Shown here: positions 1 through 7,633 of the stretch, piece after piece
Layout: each line of letters begins with the position of its first letter
Position numbering within the stretch: position 1 is the first letter of the stretch
Assembly (NCBI GenBank): GCA_038247245.1
Contig: JBBRVE010000033.1
Coordinates: 1-27,262 of the forward strand
Direction: 5' to 3'
Length of the DNA: 27,262 bases
Source: JAPWJZ01 sp038247245
GTDB lineage: Bacteria > Pseudomonadota > Alphaproteobacteria > Micavibrionales > UBA2020
Notes under the pieces: generated by a model
What the model was told of the DNA's origin: nothing
Database searches by the model: none
The model's input: the letters and a program-made list of their open reading frames with translations, nothing else
Translations under genes and position numbers: made by a program

Positions 1-504
1 GTCGACAGCATCTTCTCGCCGATCCGCCGCATTTCCTACAAAGTTGAAGACACCCGCGTCGGCCAGATCACCGACTACGACAAGCTGACCCTCGACGTTG
101 AAACCAACGGCACGATCAAGCCGGAAGACGCCGTCGCATTCGCGGCGCGCATCCTGCAAGACCAGCTGCAGGTGTTCGTGAACTTCCAGGAGCCGACCTC
201 TGTTGCCAAGGAAGAAGCGAAAGACGAACTGCCCTTCAGCCGCCACCTGCTCCGCAAAGTGGAAGAGCTGGAACTGTCCGTCCGTTCCGCAAACTGCCTG
301 AAGAACGACAACATCGTTTACATCGGCGACCTCGTCCAGAAAACCGAAGCCGACATGCTGCGCACCCCGAACTTTGGCCGCAAGTCGCTCAACGAGATCA
401 AGGAAGTGCTCACCAACATGGGCCTCCACCTCGGCATGAAGGTTGAAGGCTGGCCGCCCGAGAACATCGAAGACCTGGCGAAAAAACTCGAAGATCCGTT
501 TTAA
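1..504 (+). CDS. rpoA: RNA polymerase alpha subunit, 3' part
   Basis: The frame is open from the first base of the window and ends in TAA, so the gene begins upstream and only about the last 167 residues are present. The visible part holds the end of the N-terminal dimerisation domain, including the stretch around RRISYKVEDTRVGQ and TDYDKLTLDVETNGT, then an acidic linker. The alpha-CTD follows (LPFSRHLLRKVEELELSVRS, then NFGRKSLNEIKEVL), the helix-hairpin-helix region that contacts UP elements and activators. The position directly before rplQ is the usual end of the alpha ribosomal operon. Identity is certain from motifs and context. Confidence 0.97.
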   Translation, partial: VDSIFSPIRRISYKVEDTRVGQITDYDKLTLDVETNGTIKPEDAVAFAARILQDQLQVFVNFQEPTSVAKEEAKDELPFSRHLLRKVEELELSVRSANCLKNDNIVYIGDLVQKTEADMLRTPNFGRKSLNEIKEVLTNMGLHLGMKVEGWPPENIEDLAKKLEDPF

Positions 505-520
505 CGCCTGATACCAAAGC

Positions 521-594
521 CGGGGATTGTCCCCGCAAGCAATGCTGCTGAATACAGGGTATTGCTCATACTGATCCGCCTCGCGCGCGAGGCG
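521..594. promoter_or_regulatory. Cluster of dyads between rpoA and rplQ
   Basis: The 112-bp spacer between rpoA and rplQ contains three inverted repeats in a row. They are CGGGG/CCCCG (521-525 and 531-535), AGCAAT/ATTGCT (538-543 and 561-566), and a perfect 18-bp palindrome CGCCTCGCGCGCGAGGCG (577-594) that ends 8 nt before the AAGGA ribosome binding site of rplQ. No U-tract follows any of them, so none is a classical terminator. They could be RNA processing or translational control structures in the operon transcript. The dyads are seen directly; the function is inference. Confidence 0.4.
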
Positions 595-616
595 ACAACT
601 TGAAGGAGACTGCACC

Positions 617-1072
617 ATGCGTCATGGTAAATCCGGCCGTAAACTCGGCGTAAAGACCCAACACCGCCACGCTATGTTCGCCAACATGGCTGCGGCGCTC
701 ATCAAGCATGAGCAAATCGAGACCACCCTGCCCAAGGCAAAAGAACTGCGCGCCGTCGTTGACAAGCTGATCACGCTTGGCAAAAAAGGCGGCCTTGCGA
801 ACCGCCGCCTCGCGATGTCCCGCCTGCGCGACGAAACGCAAGTCAAGAAACTGTTCGACATCCTGGGCAAGCGTTATGCTGACCGCGCTGGCGGCTACAC
901 CCGCGTGCTGAAGGCAGGCTTCCGCCATGGCGACAACGCAGCTGTTGCGTTCATCGAACTGGTCGACCGCGACCGTTCGGCAAAAGGCAAAGACAGCGGC
1001 CAGCCTGAATCGGCATCCCCGATCGAGGCTCCCGTCGAAGCGAAAAAGCCCCGCGCCAAGAAAAAGGCATAA
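617..1072 (+). CDS. rplQ: 50S ribosomal protein L17
   Basis: Large-subunit protein L17, 151 residues. The start MRHGKSGRKLGVKTQHRHAM is diagnostic of the family, and conserved blocks continue through KELRAVVDKLITLGKKG and the RDGYTR-like segment RAGGYTRVLKAGFRHGDNA. After about residue 118 there is a Pro/Ala/Lys-rich tail ending KKPRAKKKA, longer than the compact L17 of many bacteria and probably disordered and rRNA-binding. The start has an AAGGA site 9 nt upstream. It follows rpoA as in the conserved operon and is closed by a strong terminator. Confidence 0.97.
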   Translation: MRHGKSGRKLGVKTQHRHAMFANMAAALIKHEQIETTLPKAKELRAVVDKLITLGKKGGLANRRLAMSRLRDETQVKKLFDILGKRYADRAGGYTRVLKAGFRHGDNAAVAFIELVDRDRSAKGKDSGQPESASPIEAPVEAKKPRAKKKA

Positions 1073-1102
1073 GCTGGCTAAAATGCTTCTGTTGAGCTAT
1101 AT

Positions 1103-1139
1103 AAAAAGGGCGGGGACCGAAGGGTTTCCCGCCCTTTTT
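1103..1139 (+). terminator. Rho-independent terminator after rplQ
   Basis: GGGCGGG (1108-1114) pairs with CCCGCCC (1128-1134), and the flanking A5 (1103-1107) pairs with T5 (1135-1139), which also serves as the U-tract. The loop is 13 nt. It lies 30 nt after the rplQ stop and marks the end of the ribosomal operon. Confidence 0.9.
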
Positions 1140-1190
1140 ACGTCCTTCTTTCAGGCCGCCTGAAGGCGCTTTTTAAAGGAGAAAGACCAC

Positions 1191-2588
1191 ATGTTCCGCT
1201 GTGTCGCAACCCTGTTCCTCGCCCTGCTTGCCACCCCCGCTTCGGCGGAACAGGCGCAGGTGCCGCAATCCGTCCAGCAGATGCAGCTGTCGTTCGCGCC
1301 CATCGTGAAACGCAGCAGCCCCGCCGTTGTCAACATCTTCACCAAACGTGTGGTGAAGGAACGCACGATGCTGACCCCCTTCATGAACGACCCGTTCTTC
1401 GGCCAGATGGGGCTTGGCCTGATGGGCCCGATGCGCGACCGCGTGGAAAGCGCGCTCGGCTCCGGCGTCATCGTGGATGCCTCGGGGCAGGTCGCCACCA
1501 ACACCCATGTCATCAAAGGCGCATCCGAAATCCGCGTCGTGACGGCGGATGGCCGCGAATTCGATGCCGAAGTCGCCCTCAACGACGAAAAGACCGACCT
1601 TGCCATGCTGCGCATCAAGCCGCACGGCGCGCCCTTGCCCGTGCTGCCCCTTGGCGACAGCGACGCGATCGAAGTGGGTGATCTTGTGCTGGCGATCGGC
1701 AACCCCTTTGGCGTGGGGCAGACGGTCACCAGCGGCATTATTTCCGCGCTCAACCGCACCGGCATGGGCAAGACCGATTACGGCTATTTCATCCAGACCG
1801 ATGCCGCCATCAACCCCGGCAATTCGGGCGGCGCACTGGTCGACATGCAGGGCCGCCTGATCGGCATCAACAGCATGATCTTCTCCCGCGATGGCGGGTC
1901 GCTTGGCATCGGCTTTGCCATCCCCGCCAGCATGGTCAAGGCCGTGATGTTCGCGGCCAGCCATGGCGGCAAAATCGTGCGCGCATGGGCAGGGTTGCAG
2001 GGGCAGCAAGTCACGCCCGACATGATCGACCATCTGGGGCTCGCGGGCGCGGGCGGCGCGCTGATCAACCGCGTCAACGGCATCGGCCCCGCCGCCAAGG
2101 CCGGCATCAAGATCGGCGACGTCATCACCGCCATCGACGGCCGCAGCATTCAGGACCCCGAAGCGCTGCGTTTCCGCCTTGCCACCGTCGCCATCGGCAC
2201 ACCCGTGAAAATCACCGTCTGGCGCGACGGCAAATCGCAAGACCTGACCATGAAAACCGAAGCCCCGCCCGAATTGCCCGCTGCGGACACCAGCACGCTT
2301 TCCGGCCGTAACCCTTTATCGGGCGCAACCGTTGCCAATATTTCCCCGGCGATATCCGAAGATATCGGCGGCACGTCGCAGGATACCGGCGTGGTGATCC
2401 TGACCGCCGAAAGCGGCAATGCCGCGCGGCTTGGCCTCACCCGCGGCGACATCATCCTCTCCGTGAATGGCGACACCATCGGCAGCGTGCAGGACGTAAA
2501 AGACGCGTTGAAGGCACAGAACACGCAACGCTGGATGATCCAGATTTTGCGCGGCGACAAAGTCAGCAACCTGATGATTACCCTGTAA
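1191..2588 (+). CDS. Do-like (DegP/DegQ family) periplasmic serine protease
   Basis: HtrA/Do protease of 465 residues, expected to degrade or refold misfolded envelope proteins. A Sec signal peptide is visible (residues 1-19, cleavage after TPASA). The trypsin-like domain carries the full triad: His106 in TNTHV, Asp136 in EKTDLAML and Ser212 in NPGNSGGAL. Two PDZ domains follow, about 262-360 (GIKIGDVITAIDG) and 375-465 (GLTRGDIILSVNG), the DegP/DegQ layout rather than the single-PDZ DegS layout. The AAAGGA site lies 10 nt before ATG. It starts after the rplQ terminator and leads the run into rarA. Alphaproteobacteria often have several Do paralogues, so I give no symbol. Confidence 0.93.
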   Translation: MFRCVATLFLALLATPASAEQAQVPQSVQQMQLSFAPIVKRSSPAVVNIFTKRVVKERTMLTPFMNDPFFGQMGLGLMGPMRDRVESALGSGVIVDASGQVATNTHVIKGASEIRVVTADGREFDAEVALNDEKTDLAMLRIKPHGAPLPVLPLGDSDAIEVGDLVLAIGNPFGVGQTVTSGIISALNRTGMGKTDYGYFIQTDAAINPGNSGGALVDMQGRLIGINSMIFSRDGGSLGIGFAIPASMVKAVMFAASHGGKIVRAWAGLQGQQVTPDMIDHLGLAGAGGALINRVNGIGPAAKAGIKIGDVITAIDGRSIQDPEALRFRLATVAIGTPVKITVWRDGKSQDLTMKTEAPPELPAADTSTLSGRNPLSGATVANISPAISEDIGGTSQDTGVVILTAESGNAARLGLTRGDIILSVNGDTIGSVQDVKDALKAQNTQRWMIQILRGDKVSNLMITL

Positions 2589-2591
2589 CCC

Positions 2592-3911
2592 ATGAGCAAC
2601 CTGTTCGACATCACCTACGAGAAAGAACCGGGAAAGGAAGCGCCGCGCCCCCTGGCAGACCTTCTGCGCCCGAAAAATCTCGATGAAGTGATGGGGCAGG
2701 ATCATTTACTGAAGGGCGACGGCCCGCTCGCCCGCATGGTGGAGCAGGGGCGCATGTCGTCGCTCATCCTCTGGGGCCCGCCCGGCTGCGGCAAAACCAC
2801 GCTGGCGCGCCTCCTCGCGCTGCATACCGAACTGCATTTTGAAGCGATCTCCGCCGTTTTCACGGGCGTTGCCGACCTGCGCAAGGTGTTTGAATCCGCG
2901 CTGCACCGCCGCCGTTTGGGGCGTGGCACGCTGCTGTTCGTCGACGAAATCCACCGTTTCAACAAATCGCAGCAGGACGCATTCCTGCCCTATGTCGAAG
3001 ACGGCACGATCACTCTTGTCGGCGCGACCACCGAAAACCCGTCTTTCGAGCTCAACGCCGCGCTCCTGTCGCGCACGCAGGTTCTGGTGCTCAACCGCCT
3101 CGATGGCGCCGCGCTCGAGCAACTGCTGGAACGCGCCGAACAGACGATGACGCGCCCGCTGCCATTGCTGCCCGAAGCCCGCGCCGCGCTCATCAACATG
3201 GCCGATGGCGATGGCCGCTATATCCTCAATTTGGCCGAGCAGATTTTCAACCTGCACAAAAAAGGCATGCTGGATATCGAAGGCCTTGCGAAAATCGTGC
3301 AGAAACGCGCGCCGCTGTACGACAAGGCGCAGGAAAGCCATTACAACCTCATCTCCGCCCTGCATAAATCCGTACGCGGTTCCGATGCCGATGCCGCGCT
3401 TTACTGGTTCTGCCGTATGCTGGAAGGCGGCGAAGACCCGCGCTATATCGCAAGACGCATGGTGCGCATGGCGACCGAAGATATCGGCCTTGCGGAACCG
3501 CAGGCGCTGCCCATGACGCTCGCCGCTTCCGAAACTTACGAACGCCTCGGATCGCCCGAAGGAGAACTCGCGCTTGCACAGGCGCTCATTTTCCTTGCGA
3601 CCGCGCCGAAATCGAACGCCGCCTATATGGCCTATAACAACGCGCGCGCGCGGGCGAAGGAAACCGGCTCGCTGATGCCGCCCAAACATATCCTGAACGC
3701 GCCCACCAAACTGATGAAAAATATCGGCTATGGCGCAGGGTACAATTACGACCATGACACGGCAGAAGGCTTCAGCGGCCAGAATTATTTCCCCGACGAT
3801 ATCCCGCGCGAGCAATTTTACCAACCTGTCGAACGCGGATTTGAACGCGACCTGAAAAAACGCCTCGAATACTGGCAAAAACTGCGCGACGAGAAAGGCG
3901 GCAAGGAATGA
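2592..3911 (+). CDS. rarA: Replication-associated recombination protein A (AAA+ ATPase)
   Basis: RarA/MgsA/WRNIP1 family clamp-loader-like AAA+ ATPase that acts at stalled forks and on single-stranded DNA ends. Length is 439 residues, normal for the family. Walker A is GPPGCGKTT (62-70) and Walker B is LLFVDEIHRF (114-123). Sensor-1 lies in LVGATTENPSFELNAALLSR, a hallmark of the family, and the C-terminal tetramerisation region includes HKSVRGSDADAALYW and MPPKHILNAPT. The ATG is 3 nt after the protease stop with only a weak ribosome binding site, so translation is probably coupled. The stop overlaps crcB by 4 nt. Confidence 0.96.
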   Translation: MSNLFDITYEKEPGKEAPRPLADLLRPKNLDEVMGQDHLLKGDGPLARMVEQGRMSSLILWGPPGCGKTTLARLLALHTELHFEAISAVFTGVADLRKVFESALHRRRLGRGTLLFVDEIHRFNKSQQDAFLPYVEDGTITLVGATTENPSFELNAALLSRTQVLVLNRLDGAALEQLLERAEQTMTRPLPLLPEARAALINMADGDGRYILNLAEQIFNLHKKGMLDIEGLAKIVQKRAPLYDKAQESHYNLISALHKSVRGSDADAALYWFCRMLEGGEDPRYIARRMVRMATEDIGLAEPQALPMTLAASETYERLGSPEGELALAQALIFLATAPKSNAAYMAYNNARARAKETGSLMPPKHILNAPTKLMKNIGYGAGYNYDHDTAEGFSGQNYFPDDIPREQFYQPVERGFERDLKKRLEYWQKLRDEKGGKE

Positions 3912-4288
3912 ACATCCTGATCGCCATATTTCTGGGCGGCGGTATCGGCGCGGTCATGCGCCATTACAGCATCCTCGCCGCACGCGGATTGTTCGGCGAA
4001 GCGTCCCCTTATGGCACGCTGTTCGTCAACGTCGCGGGTTCCTTGCTGATCGGCGTCATCATGGAAACGGCGGCGCAGAAATCGAATATCCCCGCGCCTG
4101 TGCAGGCGTTGCTGGTCACCGGTTTCCTCGGCGGTTTCACCACGTTCTCCGCCTTTTCATTCGATGTGTATAGGCTTGCCAATACGGGGCAGGCTGTTGT
4201 GGCGGCGGCATATGTTGCGGCTTCCGTGTTTCTCTCGCTGCTGGCGGTATTCGCCGGCGCGTATCTCGTCAAAGGATTTTCAGCATGA
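3908..4288 (+). CDS. crcB: Fluoride channel CrcB (Fluc)
   Basis: Small inner-membrane fluoride exporter of 126 residues with four predicted membrane helices, working as a dual-topology dimer in this family. Signature motifs are GGGIGAVMRHY (10-20), GTLFVNVAGSLLIG and GFLGGFTTFSAFSFD, whose Phe and Asn residues line the fluoride path in characterised homologues. It overlaps the rarA stop and the rluC start through ATGA junctions, so translation is coupled on both sides. No fluoride riboswitch precedes it, consistent with its position inside a packed run. Confidence 0.96.
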   Translation: MNILIAIFLGGGIGAVMRHYSILAARGLFGEASPYGTLFVNVAGSLLIGVIMETAAQKSNIPAPVQALLVTGFLGGFTTFSAFSFDVYRLANTGQAVVAAAYVAASVFLSLLAVFAGAYLVKGFSA

Positions 4289-5262
4289 GCGAAGGCGTTA
4301 TCATTTCGGAAGACGATGACGGCCAGCGCCTCGACCGCTGGCTTAAAAAGAAATACCCCGATTTTGCGTTCGGCCAGTTGCAGAAAATCCTGCGCACCGG
4401 CCAGCTGCGCGTGGACGGCAAGCGCGCCAAGGGTGAAACCCGCCTTGCCAAGGGGCAGATCATCCGCATCCCGCCGCAACTGCTGGCGCCCGCGCCGGAG
4501 CGTAAAAAAGGCCTGCCGCCGCGCGATATCGATTTCATCAAATCACTGGTGATCTACAAAGACCAGCATGTGATGGCGCTGAACAAGCCCGCGGGGCTGG
4601 CCGTGCAGGGCGGATCGAAGATCGAACGCCATATCGACGGGTTACTGGACGGGTTACAGGACGACGCCGAGAGCCGCCCGCGCCTTGTCCACCGCCTCGA
4701 CCGCGACACCTCGGGCGTGCTGCTGCTGGCGCGCACCACGCTTGCGGCGCAGGCGCTTGGCGACCAGTTCAAGGGCCGCGACATCCGCAAATATTACTGG
4801 GCGGTCACATCGCCCGCACCCGCGCAGCATCAGGGCAAGGTTACCGTGCCGCTCGCCAAGCGCGATGTCGGCGGCGGCGAGCGCATCATGGCGGTCGACG
4901 AGGAAGAAGGCAAATCCGCGCTCACCTATTATCAGGTCATGGAAACGGTGGGCAGCAAGCTTGCCTGGGTCGCCTTCTGGCCGCGCACCGGTCGCACGCA
5001 CCAAATCCGCGTCCACGCGCTTGAAATCGGCTGTCCGTTGCTGGGCGATTACAAGTACGAGGAACAGCAAAGCTTCCTTGAAGAAAACCCGACCCTGCCG
5101 CGCACGCTGCACCTGCATTCGCGCCGCATGATCCTGCCGCACCCGATCACGGGCAAGATGCTCGATATCACCGCGCCGCTCGACCCCGAAATGAAAAAGA
5201 CGTTTAAATATTTCGGTTTCAACGCCGATGATAAAACCGATCCCTTCGAAATACTGGATTAA
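4285..5262 (+). CDS. rluC: 23S rRNA pseudouridine synthase, RluC type
   Basis: RluA-family pseudouridine synthase of 325 residues. An N-terminal S4 RNA-binding domain (about 13-60, DGQRLDRWL...LRVDGKRAKG) precedes the catalytic domain. The catalytic Asp139 lies in HRLDRDTSGVLLLAR, and the C-terminal motif RTGRTHQIRVHA is present. The S4 domain plus position near rarA and crcB favours RluC, which modifies 23S U955, U2504 and U2580 in E. coli, over RluD; the exact target sites are inferred. The ATG overlaps the crcB stop. The junction bases AAAGGATTTTCAGCATG recur exactly before the gene at 9551. Confidence 0.9.
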   Translation: MSEGVIISEDDDGQRLDRWLKKKYPDFAFGQLQKILRTGQLRVDGKRAKGETRLAKGQIIRIPPQLLAPAPERKKGLPPRDIDFIKSLVIYKDQHVMALNKPAGLAVQGGSKIERHIDGLLDGLQDDAESRPRLVHRLDRDTSGVLLLARTTLAAQALGDQFKGRDIRKYYWAVTSPAPAQHQGKVTVPLAKRDVGGGERIMAVDEEEGKSALTYYQVMETVGSKLAWVAFWPRTGRTHQIRVHALEIGCPLLGDYKYEEQQSFLEENPTLPRTLHLHSRRMILPHPITGKMLDITAPLDPEMKKTFKYFGFNADDKTDPFEILD

Positions 5263-5265
5263 GCC

Positions 5266-6399
5266 ATGACGGAATTACCGCCGGAAAACGCCCCCCCCGT
5301 CGCCGTGACCGATAACAACCGGCTGCCGAAGCCTGTGCGCATCCTGCTGAAGCTCGTCATGTGGCTCGGCGTGTTTGCAACCATTTTCTGGATCGGAATG
5401 TCGGTTCTGCTGCATATATACCTGCGTGCGCCGTTTGAAATGTATGCGGCGGGTTTCTTCCAGCAGCCCGTGCGTATCTTCGGCGGCGTGCGGCTCGGCA
5501 CCGACCTTGCCAAGCCTTCCGTCGTGGTTTCCGATATCGTCGTTGGCGCGAACCCCGACGACCTGAAAACCGCCAGCGTCGTCCTCAGCCGTTTCGAAGC
5601 GGGGCTGCCATGGCAGAAAATCCCCGAAGGAACGGAGGCTACCGTTTCCTATTTCGTGAAGGCCGAAGGCCTGCGCGTGGAGGGCAAGAATTACGGCGAT
5701 TACGAAATTCCCTTCACCGCGCTGCCGAACGGCGACAGCGAAATCCGCGGGCTGCACGGCAAGATCGACGATGCCGAAATCACCGGCGATCTGTTCAAGA
5801 CGGGGCCAACCTTGCGCGCAACGCTCGCCGCCAAAGACGTCGATTACGGCCAGATCGCCGAAGGCGGCAAGGGCGGCCAGATGACCGCCAAGCTTGATCT
5901 TGTCGCGCAAGTGCAGGAACAGGTGCCGATGGTGCTGTCCACCACCGCAGGGCACGCCGTGTTCGTCGGCGGCAAAGGCTCGATTGCCGGCAACGCGCTG
6001 AAATTCTGGGGCGGGGACGTTTTCAACGCGATGGGCGCGAAAGAAACCGTCATCAACTGTGTCGGCGCGGATTTCGCGGTCGAAAACGGCATCGCCAAAT
6101 CCCGCTCCGTCGTGATCGACACCGAAGACGCGACGATTTACGGAGAAGGCGAGATAGATTTTGTACGCCAGCTGATCAACATGCGCTTCACCCCCGCGCC
6201 TAAAAAAGCGACGCTGCTGACCATCACGACACCCATCCTGATGACAGGCCCGTTCGACGGCATGTTTGTCACGCCCGAGGCCAGCACCATCGGTGCGCTG
6301 TTCAATGGCGCCACCGCATCCGGTGTGAAGGAGCCGCCGCTCGTCCCCGCCGAAAATGGCGGCAACGCCTGCACCGCATTCGTCGAGGCGCGCAGATGA
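5266..6399 (+). CDS. Short AsmA-like membrane-anchored protein
   Basis: The protein has 377 residues, starting 3 nt after the rluC stop. One N-terminal membrane helix (about 26-51, LLKLVMWLGVFATIFWIGMS) would leave the bulk in the periplasm. Residues about 258-345 read like the AsmA C-terminal domain: a hydrophilic beta repeat (VINCVGADFAVENGIAKSRS), then a YGEGEIDF turn, a P-x-PKK turn and a final PILMTGPFDG segment. AsmA-like proteins bridge the envelope and are linked to lipid transport and outer-membrane assembly. This one is about half the length of E. coli AsmA, so it may span less of the periplasm. The family call is by eye; the function is inferred. Confidence 0.65.
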   Translation: MTELPPENAPPVAVTDNNRLPKPVRILLKLVMWLGVFATIFWIGMSVLLHIYLRAPFEMYAAGFFQQPVRIFGGVRLGTDLAKPSVVVSDIVVGANPDDLKTASVVLSRFEAGLPWQKIPEGTEATVSYFVKAEGLRVEGKNYGDYEIPFTALPNGDSEIRGLHGKIDDAEITGDLFKTGPTLRATLAAKDVDYGQIAEGGKGGQMTAKLDLVAQVQEQVPMVLSTTAGHAVFVGGKGSIAGNALKFWGGDVFNAMGAKETVINCVGADFAVENGIAKSRSVVIDTEDATIYGEGEIDFVRQLINMRFTPAPKKATLLTITTPILMTGPFDGMFVTPEASTIGALFNGATASGVKEPPLVPAENGGNACTAFVEARR

Positions 6400-7100
6400 A
6401 GCGGTTTTATAAACTTGCCGAAGCAGGCACCGCGCCCGGCGGATACGTCATCCGGCTTGATGGCAAGACGGTTAAATCCGTGATGCAGCACAGCCTGATT
6501 TTCGCCAGCAAGGATCTGGCCGATGCCATCGCCGGTGAATGGCAGGCGCAGGATAAAGACATCATCCCGCAATCCATGCCGTTGATGCAGCTGGCCAATA
6601 CCATGACTGACAAATCAACCGGCCCCGACCGTCAGGCGATGAATGTCGAGCTGCTGAAATACGGCGCGTCCGACCTGATCTGCTATTTCGCCGCCACTCC
6701 CGCCGACCTGATCGCGCGGCAAGAGTCTGTGTGGCTGCCGCTGCTCAAATGGCTCGCCGATACCCATGGCATCGTGCTGGAGCGTGTCGACGGCATCCGC
6801 TATCACAACCAGCCGCCGGAATCACTGGAGCGCCTCAACGCGCTGCTGGCCGCCATGCCGCCCGCCGATTTCACGGCGGCGCAGGCCGCAACCGCGCTGA
6901 CGGGTTCGGTCATCATTTCGCTCGCGCTGGCGGATGGTTACCTTGATGCTGAATCGGCACATGCCGCTGCCTGCGTCGATGAAATCTACCAGCTGGAAAA
7001 ATGGGGCGAAGATACGCTCGCCCGCAAGCGGCTGGATAATATCCGCAGCGAATTGCACGCGATTGCGAAATTCCGTGACCTGATTAAATCAGGCGCCTGA
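6396..7100 (+). CDS. ATP12 family F1-ATPase assembly chaperone
   Basis: Protein of 234 residues with the ATP12 pattern. The start is KRFYKLAEAG followed by GGYVIRLDGKTVKS, then AIAGEWQAQ, MPLMQLANTMTD, the central YGASDLICYFA and a helical C-terminal domain with LTGSVIISLALADG. In mitochondria Atp12 binds the F1 alpha subunit before alpha3beta3 assembly, and among bacteria the family is largely alphaproteobacterial. The gene overlaps the AsmA-like gene by ATGA, so it is the last member of the coupled run from 1191. Its TGA abuts the stop of the convergent gene, leaving no room for a terminator. Confidence 0.92.
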   Translation: MKRFYKLAEAGTAPGGYVIRLDGKTVKSVMQHSLIFASKDLADAIAGEWQAQDKDIIPQSMPLMQLANTMTDKSTGPDRQAMNVELLKYGASDLICYFAATPADLIARQESVWLPLLKWLADTHGIVLERVDGIRYHNQPPESLERLNALLAAMPPADFTAAQAATALTGSVIISLALADGYLDAESAHAAACVDEIYQLEKWGEDTLARKRLDNIRSELHAIAKFRDLIKSGA

Positions 7101-7631
7101 TTAAATCCAGCTTTGCACGTTCGGGATTCGCTTGCCGGTCGACAGGCGTTTCCACCCGTACCAGCACCGCCAGAACCACCAGATGACCGCCGGCGCAAAG
7201 ATGATCAGCGACGACGTTAAAATCAGCGTCTGGTTCGCCTCCATCACTTTCTGGATGGCGATCTGCATGGTGCCTTCGCCGGTCGAAAACGCCTCGGCCA
7301 TTGCCGCCATGTTCATTTTCCAGACCAGCACGCCGGTCAGGACGAGGCTGAGGATTGGCACGTAAACCCCGCCGCCGATCCAGAAGGTGCGGATCAGCCA
7401 TTGCAGGTGGTTACCGTACAGCGTGCCTTTGGCTTTTTTACGCTCCATATAGGCAAGGATAATGCCGGCGGTCAGCGCCGCCGTGCCCAGCAGAATGGTC
7501 GTCATGTTGATGAATTGCAAAACCATCGATGCCGCGAAAATGCCGTAGAGCATGCGGCATAATTTCAGCTGTTCGGCTTCCTGCGCGTTAACAGCAGGCG
7601 TGACGGTGTCGGGTGTGTTTGTGTCGGTCAT
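7101..7631 (-). CDS. Small integral membrane protein (COG3671/DUF4870-like)
   Basis: Protein of 176 residues with a polar N-terminus (1-20) and hydrophobic segments at about 28-61, 84-104 and 134-156. Two features recall the COG3671-type predicted membrane proteins: HLQWLIRTFW (75-84) at the entry to the second segment, and the ending YGWKRLSTGKRIPN, which resembles their RGL-x-GKPIPN tail. It is longer than the compact 110-residue members owing to a loop at 105-133. No enzymatic role is known. The start lies 2 nt after the mutL stop, so it is probably translated from the mutL transcript. The family assignment is by memory of the pattern. Confidence 0.75.
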   Translation of the reverse strand: MTDTNTPDTVTPAVNAQEAEQLKLCRMLYGIFAASMVLQFINMTTILLGTAALTAGIILAYMERKKAKGTLYGNHLQWLIRTFWIGGGVYVPILSLVLTGVLVWKMNMAAMAEAFSTGEGTMQIAIQKVMEANQTLILTSSLIIFAPAVIWWFWRCWYGWKRLSTGKRIPNVQSWI

Positions 7632-7633
7632 GA

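Noticed and set aside
2706..3878. 390-residue minus-strand ORF across rarA
   Set aside because: It shadows the rarA frame, which carries Walker motifs; the antisense product has no recognisable motif.
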